Below, piece by piece: positions 8,094 to 16,665 of a stretch of 38,514 nt of DNA. Position numbers and translations under genes: made by a program. Under the pieces are notes generated by a model, which made no database searches, had not been told where the DNA came from, and worked only from the letters and a program-made list of their open reading frames with translations. This stretch comes from Bacillota bacterium (lineage in GTDB: Bacteria; Bacillota; Clostridia; Christensenellales; Aristaeellaceae), in assembly GCA_023392515.1 (NCBI GenBank), contig JAEVYX010000023.1, forward strand, positions 1 through 38,514, read 5' to 3'. Within the stretch, counting starts at the first letter, position 1. Each line of letters opens with the position of its first letter.

Positions 8094-9886
8094 GTAATCC
8101 GATAAAAGACAACCCCCTTATCACCAGAGAGGATTTTGAAGCGGCCGCTCTGCAGCTTCTGTCGCCGCTCATGAAAAAATTGAGCCCGGGCTGCGCACGC
8201 CTCCACCTGGGGGATACAGGGGCCGTTTATCCCGACCATATCGCCCAGATGGAAGCTTATTCACGCCCCCTATGGGCATTGGTGCCTATGATGATGGGCG
8301 GCGTAAAAAGCGCAGAACCCTTGTGGGAAAAATGGATGGAAGGTTTGAAAAACGGTACGGATCCAAACCATCCGGAATATTGGGGGGATATTACCCCTTA
8401 TGATCAGCGCATGGTCGAAATGGCAGTTATGGGGATGGCCATGTGTTTTCTGCCGGACCGGTTCTTCTTTTCGCACGAAAAGAAGGTGCAGGATCAAATA
8501 TACCGCTGGCTCAATCAAATCAACCTCCATGACATGCCCAAGAACAATTGGGTTTTCTTTCGGGTTCTGGTAAACATCGGCTTTATGCAAATAGGAAAGC
8601 CATATGACGCAGAGCAGTTGGAGAGTGACCTCAGCCTTATTGAAAGCCACTATGAATCCGACGGCTGGTACTTTGACTATCCCAACCAGAGGGATTATTA
8701 CACCATGTGGGCCTTTCACTATTATGGCTTGATTTATGCCAGGGTAATGGAAAAGCGGGATCCCGAGCGGAGCCGCGCCTTCCGTGAGCGGGCATGGCTG
8801 ATGGAAAAGCGTTTTGAATCCTGGTTCGCTGAAGATGGCGAAGCCTTGCCGTACGGACGCAGCCTGGCTTACCGTTTTGCCCAAAGTGCTTTCTTTTCCG
8901 CACTGGCCCTGGGTGACCTCGATAACAAGGAAACGGACTGGGGCGTGGTAAAGGGTCTACTTTTGCGGAACATGCGCAAATGGTTTTCAAAGCCCATCTT
9001 CACACAGGAAGGCGTATTGACCATTGGCTATGGCTACCCCGATCTCCTGATGGCAGAGGGGTATAACGCGCCGGGGTCTCCCTATTGGGCCATGAAGGTG
9101 TTTGCCGCGCTTGCGCTGCCCAAAGACCACCCTTTCTGGACTTGCAGAGAAAAAAAGCATAAGCCGCCCCAACGCTTATTGGAGGAGCATGCCCGCATGC
9201 TGATTGTAAGGGATGAGGACAACCTGCACGTGCAGGCTTTCCCTGCCGGCTGCCATGCCACCGAGCATGCCCATGATGATGCCAAATATGAAAAGTTCGC
9301 CTATTCCACAGCATTTGCCTTCAGCGTGCCCAAAAGCCCCAGGGTTTTGATGAGAGGCGCTTACGACAGCATGCTGGTGCTAAGTGATGACGGCATTTCC
9401 TGGCGTACCCGGTATGGCTGTGAGCAGTATCAAATTACACAAATACAGGTGGAATCAATCTATCACCCCTTTGCGGATGTGACGGTGCATACCACAATCC
9501 TTCCCCTGGGTGACTGGCACATCCGGATTCACCGGATTCAGACGCCGCGTAAATTGTTCGCAGCGGAAGGGGGCTATGCCATCCCAAGGGATGAAGGAAA
9601 GGACTTTGCCAAAACAACCATTGACGGCATCCGGGCCGTTGCCCATAACGGCACATTAACAAGCGGCATCGTCGGCATAAAGGGGTTCTCTGCCGCGGAG
9701 ATGATTACGCCCGAGCCCAACACCAATCTTTTATATCCCCGCACGCTTCTGCCAACCCTTCGGGCGGAGCTGCCCATTGGCGAAACAATACTGGTGAGCG
9801 CCGTTCTCGGCGCGGTAAAAGATGGCCAAACCAAATGGCAAACACTGCCCAAGGAGGTGGAGGCCTATGCAAAACTGGGCTCATGA
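8090..9886 (+). CDS. DUF2264 / GH154 family protein, putative exo-glucuronidase
   Basis: A 598-residue protein starting with GTG at 8090, overlapping the TGA of the previous gene by four bases and preceded by AGGAGG, so the two are translationally coupled. Residues about 8-370 match the DUF2264 alpha-toroid (NPLITREDF, YSRPLWALVPMMM, NNWVFFRVLVN, DGWYFDYPNQRDYYTMWAFHYYG split over neighbouring positions). A beta-rich C-terminal domain follows. DUF2264 members are now placed in glycoside hydrolase family 154, which includes beta-glucuronidases from Bacteroides. No signal peptide is visible, so it is cytoplasmic. Its place between a heparinase-like lyase and GH88 fits removal of uronic acid from oligosaccharides. 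Family is confident; activity is inferred. Confidence 0.82.
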   Translation: MSNPIKDNPLITREDFEAAALQLLSPLMKKLSPGCARLHLGDTGAVYPDHIAQMEAYSRPLWALVPMMMGGVKSAEPLWEKWMEGLKNGTDPNHPEYWGDITPYDQRMVEMAVMGMAMCFLPDRFFFSHEKKVQDQIYRWLNQINLHDMPKNNWVFFRVLVNIGFMQIGKPYDAEQLESDLSLIESHYESDGWYFDYPNQRDYYTMWAFHYYGLIYARVMEKRDPERSRAFRERAWLMEKRFESWFAEDGEALPYGRSLAYRFAQSAFFSALALGDLDNKETDWGVVKGLLLRNMRKWFSKPIFTQEGVLTIGYGYPDLLMAEGYNAPGSPYWAMKVFAALALPKDHPFWTCREKKHKPPQRLLEEHARMLIVRDEDNLHVQAFPAGCHATEHAHDDAKYEKFAYSTAFAFSVPKSPRVLMRGAYDSMLVLSDDGISWRTRYGCEQYQITQIQVESIYHPFADVTVHTTILPLGDWHIRIHRIQTPRKLFAAEGGYAIPRDEGKDFAKTTIDGIRAVAHNGTLTSGIVGIKGFSAAEMITPEPNTNLLYPRTLLPTLRAELPIGETILVSAVLGAVKDGQTKWQTLPKEVEAYAKLGS

Positions 9887-10988
9887 TACTTTTAAAAAAA
9901 TCAAATGGAAGTACGATTATTCTATGCCGCTGGCCGCCAAGGAAGGGCTGATTCCCTATAAAAGCGAAGGCGGCAGGTGGATTGGCTCGCCCTTTGACGG
10001 AAACAGCTGGTGGACCAACGGATTTTGGCCGGCGCTTATGTGGCAGCTTTTCAATGCTACCCACGAGGAAAAGTTTTTGCAGGAAGCGCGCCGGGTGCAG
10101 GAGCTGCTGAGGCAGGAGCTTTTGCGCCATGATTTATTGAACCATGACATGGGCTTTATGTACCTGCTATCCGTAGGTGCAGACTACCGCCTTACAGGAG
10201 ACAGGGAAGCGCTTCGACAAACGCTGATGGCGGCCGATGTGCTTGCCGGGCGCTATAACCCTGTTGGCTTTATACGTGCCTGGAACGGCAAAGGGCGGGA
10301 AGGCTGGGCTATTGTGGATTGCCTGATGAACCTGAGCCTGCTGCATTTCGCCACAGAAAAAACAGGCGACCCCCGATACCTGAACATTGCCAGGCAGCAT
10401 GCGGATACGACGCTTCGCCATTTTGTAAGGCCGGACGGTTCCTGCAATCATATCGTCATTTTTGATCCCATTACGGGAGAAGTGCTGGATGCCCCCGGCG
10501 GACAAGGGTATCAAGCCGGTTCTTCCTGGTCCAGGGGGCAGGCTTGGGCGCTGTACGGCTTTGTAATCAGCTTTATGAATACGGGAGACCGGCGCTATCT
10601 GGAGGCTGCAACAAAAATTGCCCAGTATTTTATGGCAAACATCCGGGAGGATGGGCTTACCGATTGCGATTTCCGCCAGCCCAAGGGCGAGGAACGGATT
10701 GATAATATCGCCGGCGCCTGCGCCGCCTGCGGCCTGTTGGAGCTCTCAAAGCATGTCTCCCCACCGGAAAACGAGCAATATACGCAAGCTGCCATACGCA
10801 TGCTGAAAGCGCTGGATGCTTTATGTTGCGATTGGTCCCAGGGAAGCCCCGGCATTTTGCAAAAATGCACGGCCAGCTATCATGACGATGGCGCGGGGCG
10901 CCATGTGAATATCGTCTACGGCGACTACTTCTTTGTGGAAGCCGTTTGCAAGCTTACCGGCACGGACTTTATGCCGTGGAAAAAATAA
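9867..10988 (+). CDS. Unsaturated glucuronyl hydrolase, GH88
   Basis: A 373-residue protein. The ATG at 9867 lies inside the end of the previous gene (20-base overlap) and follows AAGGAGGTGG; an ATG at 9822 has no comparable site. It is an alpha/alpha-six-barrel of the usual GH88 length (SWWTNGFWPALMWQL near the start, GSSWSRGQAWALYGF, GDYFFVEAV at the end). D94 in HDMGFMY and D151 in IVDCLMN fall at the two catalytic aspartates of Bacillus UGL (D88 and D149). The enzyme hydrates the unsaturated uronate at the non-reducing end made by a lyase and so releases it. It is the last gene of the operon and lacks a signal peptide. Confidence 0.92.
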   Translation: MQNWAHDTFKKIKWKYDYSMPLAAKEGLIPYKSEGGRWIGSPFDGNSWWTNGFWPALMWQLFNATHEEKFLQEARRVQELLRQELLRHDLLNHDMGFMYLLSVGADYRLTGDREALRQTLMAADVLAGRYNPVGFIRAWNGKGREGWAIVDCLMNLSLLHFATEKTGDPRYLNIARQHADTTLRHFVRPDGSCNHIVIFDPITGEVLDAPGGQGYQAGSSWSRGQAWALYGFVISFMNTGDRRYLEAATKIAQYFMANIREDGLTDCDFRQPKGEERIDNIAGACAACGLLELSKHVSPPENEQYTQAAIRMLKALDALCCDWSQGSPGILQKCTASYHDDGAGRHVNIVYGDYFFVEAVCKLTGTDFMPWKK

Positions 10989-11021
10989 GCATCAGTTTTT
11001 ACACCAAAAAGCATATAGCAC

Positions 11022-11057
11022 GGAAAGCCCGCTCTCAAAATTGAGAGCGGGCTTTCC
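11022..11057. terminator. Bidirectional terminator between convergent genes
   Basis: Perfect 17-bp inverted repeat (11022-11038 and 11041-11057) rich in GC at its centre (AAAGCCCGCTCTC and complement). It lies between the end of the GH88 gene and the end of the GH2 gene and can fold on either strand. A long U-tract is lacking on both sides; the outer A/T pairs of the stem partly stand in for it. Confidence 0.75.
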
Positions 11058-11069
11058 TCAGTATGTACA

Positions 11070-14000
11070 CTAAATGGCTTTAATGGTAAAAGAGAAGGAC
11101 AGCGGCTGGTGGGAAGGAATCAAAAACGCATCATGTACAGGTGCCCCCCAGCTATCGTCGCCCCCCACGCCCATCTTGAATCCGGCAATATTCAGCACCG
11201 TGTAATTCGGCACCGGCAATTCATCCGGATGATAGGCATTCATAAGCTCCATCGCCGTATAGGGAAGGGCACTGATCTGCAGGGACTTGTCTGTGCATTC
11301 CACAACAATGCCTTCTCCATGTCCGTCGGTCACAGCATATTCCCGCACCCCGGTACGGTTTCCGCACTCCTGCGGCCGGAGGTACGGCGTAAAGTTCTCT
11401 TGCACAGTGGTTTGATAACGCCCCAGCCTGGCACCGGACTGCCTGTCGATATAGCATTCCTCAGGGCCCATGCCATAATAGGAGATATGCCGATAGCGAG
11501 CCGGAAGGAGCAGGGTTACGCCAAGTTCCGGAAGCTCCGGCAAATGCTCTCCTCCGGGATAAGATGCCGTAATTTCAATCCTGCCGTCATACAAAACCCG
11601 GTATCCGATGGTGGTTTTCAAATTCAGGGGAGCAGGCATTTCATAAGCGTATGTTATAGCCAGGATGCCATTTTCCACAGTAGATGTGCAGGAAACGCAT
11701 TTGGAGCACTGATGCGCCATCAAAAACGAACCGCACCTGTGGAGGAAGCCATTACCCCGGTCATTATCTGTAGGAGCCCTGAAAAAGCTAGGTCGAACCA
11801 CCTGAACAATCCGCTCGGATTCATTCTTTGTTGCACTGACCAGCCCGCCTTCGGTATAGGAAAACAGGCAGGAAAAGCCATCCCCATGAGCGCCTACATT
11901 GACATCTCCCTGCGCCACGCGATAGCTTGGAAGTCCCTCTTTCTTTTCCTGGGTTCCAACCCTCACTACGGTTTGCCCATGGTGCTGTTCATAGCCGGCA
12001 GGCGCCCAATCCGTGGCGTTTTTCAGGCAAAAGCTGCAATCCAGCGTATACTCTCCAGAGGGAAGCTCTTGTGGGATGGGCAGAGGCAGGTATGTTTCCT
12101 GCCCCGGCACAACCACGACTTCCTTCACGCCCTGAGCCGCCTTTTTTCCATCCCTTGATACAGACCAATGGAGCAGATATCCTTCGGTGGAAAGGAACAG
12201 GTTCCCGTTTATAATTTTCACCCCGGAACGGTCGGGGATCAGCTTCATGTTTTGATAGAGGAATTTTACCTCCTGCATCTTGGGGGATAATGTACGGTCT
12301 GCAAATACTATACCATCGCCGCAAAAATTATAGTCGGTAGGCCGGTCTCCAAAATCACCGCCATAGCCAAGCCGCCTTGCACCGTTTGGCGCGGTGGTCT
12401 CAATAGCCTGATCAATAAAGTCCCAGATAAAACCGCCCTGATACTTTTCATATCTGTCCTCCAGGGCGGTGTATAGGTGCATGCCACCCAGGGAATTGCC
12501 CATGGCATGCATGTATTCACAGCTGATGAAGGGCTTTTCAGGTGCCTCCCGCAGGTATTTTTCAACATCTGCAGGTTTGGCGTACATCCGGCTTTCCATA
12601 TCGCTGCTGTCCGGATACCGGCGGTCATTGAAGATACCCTCGTAGTGAACCAGACGGGTAGGGTCAGCGGACCGGAAATATTGCGCCATATTGAAAATAT
12701 CCCTACCGCCGCAGCTTTCATTGCCGCAAGACCAGATCAGTACGGAAGGATGGTTTTTGTCCCGTTCCAGCATGGACCTGGCCCGGTCCAGAACGGCTTC
12801 CTGCCATTCCTCCCGGTCACCGGGAACCAGCCAGGATGTATCCACCTTACCCTTCCTTTGCCAGGAGCCGTGGCTTTCCAAATTGGCTTCATCAATAAGG
12901 TAAATGCCATAGCGGTCACACAGCTTGTACCATAGTGGATGATTTGGATAGTGGCTTGTGCGGGCGGCGTTGATGTTATGCCGCTTCATGGTTTTGATAT
13001 CCCACAGCATATCTTCCGGGGTAACGCACCGGCCCCGCTTGCAATCAAATTCATGCCGGTTTACACCCTTAAATATGATGCGCTTTCCGTTCAAACACAT
13101 TATACCCTCTTTCATTTCAAAGCGGCGAAAGCCCACTTCCGTCTCCGCAACTTCAAAAACCTCATTCGCCTGATCCAGCAAGGTGATGCGGAGGCGATAC
13201 AAGGCAGGGCTTTCCGCGCTCCACAAAAGGGGGGACACAACCGGATAAGAAAGGGCTTCATTTGCCGTACAGGCGACCCTGTCGCTGAGAACCACCTCTC
13301 CCTGTCCGTCAAACAATTGAATCAAGGCGCTCGTATCAGGTTTATCTAGGTTCAGTTTCAGCTTTACATCCAGAAAGGCATCCTGCAAATCCTGGGACAG
13401 CCTCCCATTTGCAAACACATCGTCCACATGGGCTTTGGGCCTTGCCTCCAGATACACATCCCTAAAAATGCCGGAAAAGCGCCAAAAATCCTGATCCTCT
13501 ATATAGCTGGCCGTAGATCTGGCATAAACCTCAACTGCCAGCTTGTTTACTCCTTCCTTGAGGCAGGCGCTTACATCAAATTCGGCAGGAGTAAAGCTGT
13601 CCTCGCTATAGCCCAGAAATATGCCGTTCATCCACAGATAAAAAGCGGTGGCCACCCCCTGAAAGGAGAGGATGACGCGATGACCCTGCCATGCATCTGG
13701 AAGCTGAAAGCAGGTGACATAGCTGCCTACTTCATTATCCGTTTCAGAAACCTGGGGAGGACGCAAATACTCCTTACCATCCCAAGGGTATTGCAAATTG
13801 ACATACTGGGGTTTTCCAAACCCCTGCATCTGAATATGGCCGGGGACCTCAATTTCTCCCCAGGAGGAAGTGTCATAATCCAAAACGAAAAAGCCCTGTC
13901 TGCGCAGGCCGGGACGGGTGGCATAGCTGAACTTCCAATATCCATTCAGCATAAGCCGAAGGGAGGATTGCTCCTTATCCGCTTCCAAAGTATTTCGATA

Positions 14001-14090
14001 TATCTGATGATCCGAGTGGGCGGGCAATCTTCCTACCGAAAAAACCTCCGGATCAGACAGCCAGGACAGGCTGTACTGGGCATTGTCCAT
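11070..14090 (-). CDS. lacZ: Beta-galactosidase, GH2 (LacZ type)
   Basis: A 1006-residue protein, close to the usual LacZ length, with GGGAGG before the ATG. Domains in order: sugar-binding jelly roll (residues 40-220), immunoglobulin-like domain, TIM barrel from about 330, then a Bgal_small_N domain in the last third. The acid/base Glu is E458 in IWSCGNESCGG and the nucleophile is E525 in SCEYMHAMGNSLGG. It hydrolyses terminal beta-D-galactosides; without a signal peptide it is cytoplasmic. It has its own promoter and is convergent with the uronate operon, so it may remove galactose from the same imported oligosaccharides or act on unrelated galactosides. Confidence 0.95.
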   Translation of the reverse strand: MDNAQYSLSWLSDPEVFSVGRLPAHSDHQIYRNTLEADKEQSSLRLMLNGYWKFSYATRPGLRRQGFFVLDYDTSSWGEIEVPGHIQMQGFGKPQYVNLQYPWDGKEYLRPPQVSETDNEVGSYVTCFQLPDAWQGHRVILSFQGVATAFYLWMNGIFLGYSEDSFTPAEFDVSACLKEGVNKLAVEVYARSTASYIEDQDFWRFSGIFRDVYLEARPKAHVDDVFANGRLSQDLQDAFLDVKLKLNLDKPDTSALIQLFDGQGEVVLSDRVACTANEALSYPVVSPLLWSAESPALYRLRITLLDQANEVFEVAETEVGFRRFEMKEGIMCLNGKRIIFKGVNRHEFDCKRGRCVTPEDMLWDIKTMKRHNINAARTSHYPNHPLWYKLCDRYGIYLIDEANLESHGSWQRKGKVDTSWLVPGDREEWQEAVLDRARSMLERDKNHPSVLIWSCGNESCGGRDIFNMAQYFRSADPTRLVHYEGIFNDRRYPDSSDMESRMYAKPADVEKYLREAPEKPFISCEYMHAMGNSLGGMHLYTALEDRYEKYQGGFIWDFIDQAIETTAPNGARRLGYGGDFGDRPTDYNFCGDGIVFADRTLSPKMQEVKFLYQNMKLIPDRSGVKIINGNLFLSTEGYLLHWSVSRDGKKAAQGVKEVVVVPGQETYLPLPIPQELPSGEYTLDCSFCLKNATDWAPAGYEQHHGQTVVRVGTQEKKEGLPSYRVAQGDVNVGAHGDGFSCLFSYTEGGLVSATKNESERIVQVVRPSFFRAPTDNDRGNGFLHRCGSFLMAHQCSKCVSCTSTVENGILAITYAYEMPAPLNLKTTIGYRVLYDGRIEITASYPGGEHLPELPELGVTLLLPARYRHISYYGMGPEECYIDRQSGARLGRYQTTVQENFTPYLRPQECGNRTGVREYAVTDGHGEGIVVECTDKSLQISALPYTAMELMNAYHPDELPVPNYTVLNIAGFKMGVGGDDSWGAPVHDAFLIPSHQPLSFSFTIKAI

Positions 14091-14156
14091 TTGAAATCCT
14101 CCCTAAGCCGCAACGGCTTTCAGCTTCCTTTTTTCTATTGTTTCACATCTTCTTGT

Positions 14157-14185
14157 ATCTTATCTGGTAACTGGCGGCAAGTCAA
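14157..14185 (-). promoter_or_regulatory. Predicted promoter of lacZ
   Basis: On the minus strand TTGACT (14185-14180) and TAAGAT (14162-14157) are separated by 17 bases. Transcription would start near 14150, about 60 bases before the lacZ ATG. The -35 is one base from consensus and the -10 is weaker. Confidence 0.45.
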
Positions 14186-14259
14186 GTTATGCCAAGGGTC
14201 CATACATTTTTTTTGCTTTCCTGCGTCTGTAACGGCTGATAATATTGCAATCAATAAGC

Positions 14260-14290
14260 AAAAAGGCCGCCCTGAAAGCAGGGCAGCCGC
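14260..14290 (-). terminator. Terminator after the SGNH hydrolase gene
   Basis: On the minus strand a GC-rich stem (arms about 14265-14274 and 14279-14288, loop CTTT) is followed by five T residues (14264-14260). It separates the SGNH gene from lacZ, so the two are not a simple operon. Confidence 0.75.
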
Positions 14291-14324
14291 CGACCGTTGT
14301 GAATCTTGTTTCAAGGCTTTTTTG

Positions 14325-15032
14325 TCAAGCCAGCGCCTGATCGCAGTCAGACTTAAAGTATCGCCTATCCTGCATAAGCGCCGCCCTTGTAATCAATGCA
14401 TGCCCCTTCTCATTTGGATGAATGCCGTCAATACAAATGAGATCAGATACATCACGCTGCGCCAGGAATGCGTCGCGCAGGTCAAATACCTCGCAGTTTT
14501 CCTGCTGGGCCACATCGCGCACGGCGATGGCATACCGCTCCTGCCAGCGGTATATATGCTGCACATCCCCCAAATACGATAAAACCGCATCCGCATCAAG
14601 ATTTCGTGTGACCCAAGAAAAATAGCGCTGTGCATCCAGTGGCGGCGGTGTTATGAGCAGCGGGCGGGCCCCCAAAAGGCGCACTTGCTTGATGAACTGT
14701 TTGAGCATTCTGCAAAACGCCGGCAGCGGCGTCTTTGCCGCATGGTCCCGCTCCGGCTCTTTTGCAACTTCTTCCCAATTGAGATCACAGTCATTTCCGC
14801 CATACTCAATGGCTATCAGTGACCCCGTTACTATTTCATTTTCCGCCAAATCTTTTAAGCCGTCCGCAATAGTCGCTCCCATGCAGGCATGGTTCTCGAT
14901 GGGTACTCCCAGCGCTTTCTCCAGCTGCAAGGCACATCGGTCCCGGGTGATCACATACCGGCCTCGACCCTCATCAAATATAACTCCTTTCCCAATGGAA
15001 TCACCCCAGATATTGATTTTTTGTGTGTCCAT
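14325..15032 (-). CDS. SGNH/GDSL-type hydrolase (putative carbohydrate esterase)
   Basis: A 235-residue protein with all SGNH blocks: block I NIWGDSIGKG with nucleophile S12, the Gly of CMGAT (block II), GGNDCD (block III), and IDGIHPNEKGH with D202 and H205 (block V). The ATG at 15032 is preferred over a GTG four codons earlier, which would lie directly on the GGAAGG ribosome site. There is no signal peptide. Relatives include acetyl esterases acting on xylan, pectin or other glycans, and lysophospholipases. Beside glycan-degrading genes a sugar de-esterifying role is plausible but unproven. Confidence 0.85.
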   Translation of the reverse strand: MDTQKINIWGDSIGKGVIFDEGRGRYVITRDRCALQLEKALGVPIENHACMGATIADGLKDLAENEIVTGSLIAIEYGGNDCDLNWEEVAKEPERDHAAKTPLPAFCRMLKQFIKQVRLLGARPLLITPPPLDAQRYFSWVTRNLDADAVLSYLGDVQHIYRWQERYAIAVRDVAQQENCEVFDLRDAFLAQRDVSDLICIDGIHPNEKGHALITRAALMQDRRYFKSDCDQALA

Positions 15033-15052
15033 GCCGATACTCACCCTTCCGA

Positions 15053-15075
15053 AATCTAGTTTTCATATCTAGATT
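15053..15075. promoter_or_regulatory. Inverted repeat, candidate operator in divergent promoter region
   Basis: AATCTAG (15053-15059) and CTAGATT (15069-15075) are perfect 7-bp inverted repeats with a 9-base spacer. The right half overlaps the -10 of the SGNH promoter, the position expected for a repressor site. The DUF1836 product encoded on the other side is a possible ligand. Confidence 0.45.
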
Positions 15076-15099
15076 ATATCATGTTATTTACTTTGTCAA
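15073..15099 (-). promoter_or_regulatory. Predicted promoter of the SGNH hydrolase gene
   Basis: On the minus strand TTGACA (15099-15094) and TATAAT (15078-15073) both match consensus. The spacer is only 15 bases, but a TG one base before the -10 forms an extended -10 element that would compensate. Confidence 0.5.
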
Positions 15100-15117
15100 G
15101 ATTCCTACATTAAAATA

Positions 15118-15146
15118 TTGTAGATTTAAAAACGATATGATAAAAT
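15118..15146 (+). promoter_or_regulatory. Predicted promoter of the DUF1836 gene
   Basis: TTGTAG (15118-15123) and TAAAAT (15141-15146) with a 17-base spacer; the start would be near 15153 and the leader very short. An alternative, TTGTCA (15093-15098) with TATTGT (15116-15121), is also correctly spaced, so which one is used is open. Confidence 0.4.
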
Positions 15147-15169
15147 AGAAGTGAAGGAGCTGTGAATGT

Positions 15170-15697
15170 ATGCAAGATGGAATCGCTTTTATTACAAGCC
15201 TGGCAACGTTTACCCCCGTTCCATGGGAACATCTGCCCGATTTGGGGCTGTATATGGATCAGGTTATTACGTATATCCAACGGCAGTGCCGCCCCCTGTA
15301 TACCGCACAGGATAATCTGATTACACCGGCCATGATCAACAACTATGTAAAGTGCGGAGTTGTAACCAGGCCGGTCGGGAAAAAATATGACCGCGTTCAA
15401 TTAGCGCAGCTGATGATGCTCTGCACACTAAAGCAGGCCGCTTCCCTGGAAGAGATGAAAAAGCTCTTAACTCCGCCCGAAGGCATGAATGTGCAGCAGC
15501 TTTATGCTGCGTTTTGCGATATGCAAGCGAACGTATTTAAAACCCTGGCACAAAAAATGTCTGGGGCGTCAGCCATGCAATGTGCGATTGAAGCCGCCGC
15601 CTACCGGATTTTATGCGGGGAAAGGCTTGCCGCGCAAAGCTCTGCTTTAATTAACAAAGAAGGGTACAAGGATACTCCCGTGCCGGGCAAAGAATAA
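15170..15697 (+). CDS. DUF1836 family protein, putative transcriptional regulator
   Basis: A 175-residue protein with AAGGAG ten bases before the ATG. Residues 40-115 carry the DUF1836 signature (LITPAMINNYVKCGVV, GKKYDRVQLAQLMMLCTLKQ), which resembles the winged helix of MerR-like proteins: a short helix-turn-helix followed by a recognition helix. The C-terminal part is helical. The family is widespread in Firmicutes and presumed to bind DNA, though no target is well established. The gene is divergent from the SGNH hydrolase gene across a region with a clear inverted repeat, which suggests autoregulation or control of that neighbour. Confidence 0.85.
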   Translation: MQDGIAFITSLATFTPVPWEHLPDLGLYMDQVITYIQRQCRPLYTAQDNLITPAMINNYVKCGVVTRPVGKKYDRVQLAQLMMLCTLKQAASLEEMKKLLTPPEGMNVQQLYAAFCDMQANVFKTLAQKMSGASAMQCAIEAAAYRILCGERLAAQSSALINKEGYKDTPVPGKE

Positions 15698-15737
15698 AAT
15701 AAGGATTGCAAGTTATATAGGGCTGCGCTGCGTCGCT

Positions 15738-16142
15738 TTATTGATTCATTAGGCGTTTTAGTTGATGCTTCTCTTCATCAATTTCGGCGCTCGTCCGGAT
15801 GCCCATTCGCCGGAAAACCGGTATGGGCGGGCACCATCCCACCAGCGCATGATACAGCAAGAACGCCGCAATAATCCCAATAAAGATGAACCACCCCACA
15901 CCCCCAACGGCAATGCCCAAAAGTGCGCTGATTACGATAAGAATAGAGGCATTTGTCTCCAGCGCCTTTTCAATATCCCATTCCCGCTCCAATTCTTCTA
16001 TTCTTCTGCGTATATCCTCCTTGCTTTTGTTCTTGAAGCCTTCAATATTTTCTTGTGTTCTTTTTTGTATCCTGCGGTTTATTTCGTCTTTTGTATGCAG
16101 GCTGACCCGCAAAGACGTGGGCGGTAGCAGGTGTTTTGGCAT
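15738..16142 (-). CDS. YgaP-like (DUF2892) small membrane protein
   Basis: A 134-residue protein with GGAGGT before the ATG. Residues 15-55 form a charged amphipathic helix (KDEINRRIQKRTQENI, RRRIEELEREWDIEKALE). Two membrane spans follow (ILIVISALLGIAVGG, WFIFIGIIAAFLLYHAL), then the motif GWCPPIPVFRRMGIRT that ends DUF2892 domains. In other proteins this domain accompanies rhodanese sulfurtransferases, but here it stands alone with an N-terminal helical extension. The function is unknown. It converges with the DUF1836 gene over 40 bases. Confidence 0.82.
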   Translation of the reverse strand: MPKHLLPPTSLRVSLHTKDEINRRIQKRTQENIEGFKNKSKEDIRRRIEELEREWDIEKALETNASILIVISALLGIAVGGVGWFIFIGIIAAFLLYHALVGWCPPIPVFRRMGIRTSAEIDEEKHQLKRLMNQ

Positions 16143-16287
16143 GATATACCTCCACGAAAAATCGGCGTGCTTTTTGCGGTCAAATGCAAGAAAAGGAGCC
16201 GTCTATAAACAGGACAGCCCCATCTGCACAGCCAAACCCTTTGGGACAGTGAAACAAGAACGTTTCTGGGGCTTGACCGGCACAAAT

Positions 16288-16521
16288 TCAATGCATATAG
16301 AAATTGGGGACTCCATCATGCAGGCTTTTTACCGTATGCAGGATACGGCGCTTGGCATCCTCTCCGTCAACGCCGCTTTCAACATAGCGCAAAACATTGC
16401 TTTTTTCATCGGCAGAAAGGGATGCAAACCGATTTAGCGCAAGAGAATCCTCCATTAGCAGCATGCCCAGGCCGATAGGCACATCGCTGCCGACAAGACC
16501 CACACCATTATTGTTTTGCAT
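16288..16521 (-). CDS. Small conserved-type clostridial protein of unknown function
   Basis: A 77-residue protein supported by AAAGGAGGT seven bases before its ATG. The N-terminus is Gly-rich and apolar; residues 30-65 (FASLSADEKSNVLRYV, VDGEDAKRRILHTVKSL) form two helices of a pattern I have seen in many unnamed clostridial small proteins. There are no cysteines and no clear membrane span. It precedes the YgaP-like gene on the same strand by about 145 bases. No function can be assigned. Confidence 0.65.
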   Translation of the reverse strand: MQNNNGVGLVGSDVPIGLGMLLMEDSLALNRFASLSADEKSNVLRYVESGVDGEDAKRRILHTVKSLHDGVPNFYMH

Positions 16522-16603
16522 TTTACAATACCTCCTTTTCTTTTAAAAAAGTATCCCCACGCGCCAGTTGTTTGATGCAGGCTATGGACGGCGCCAGGCA
16601 GCT

Positions 16604-16663
16604 AAAAAAGCCGAAATGAAAGGCAGGGGCTTTGCATCTTTTTTCGCAAGGCTCCCTGCCTTT
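16604..16663 (-). terminator. Terminator of the cyanophycin operon
   Basis: On the minus strand, directly after the cphA stop, a long hairpin is formed by AAAGGCAGGG (16663-16654) and its complement CCCTGCCTTT (16628-16619). The inner part also pairs (GCCTTGC with GCAAAGC) around an A-rich loop. A run of six T lies slightly downstream (16609-16604). Confidence 0.75.
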
Positions 16664-16665
16664 GT

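Noticed and set aside
13428..14582. A 384-codon plus-strand frame opposite lacZ and the SGNH gene
   Set aside because: It spans two well-supported genes in antisense, has no ribosome site and gives a low-complexity, family-less protein.
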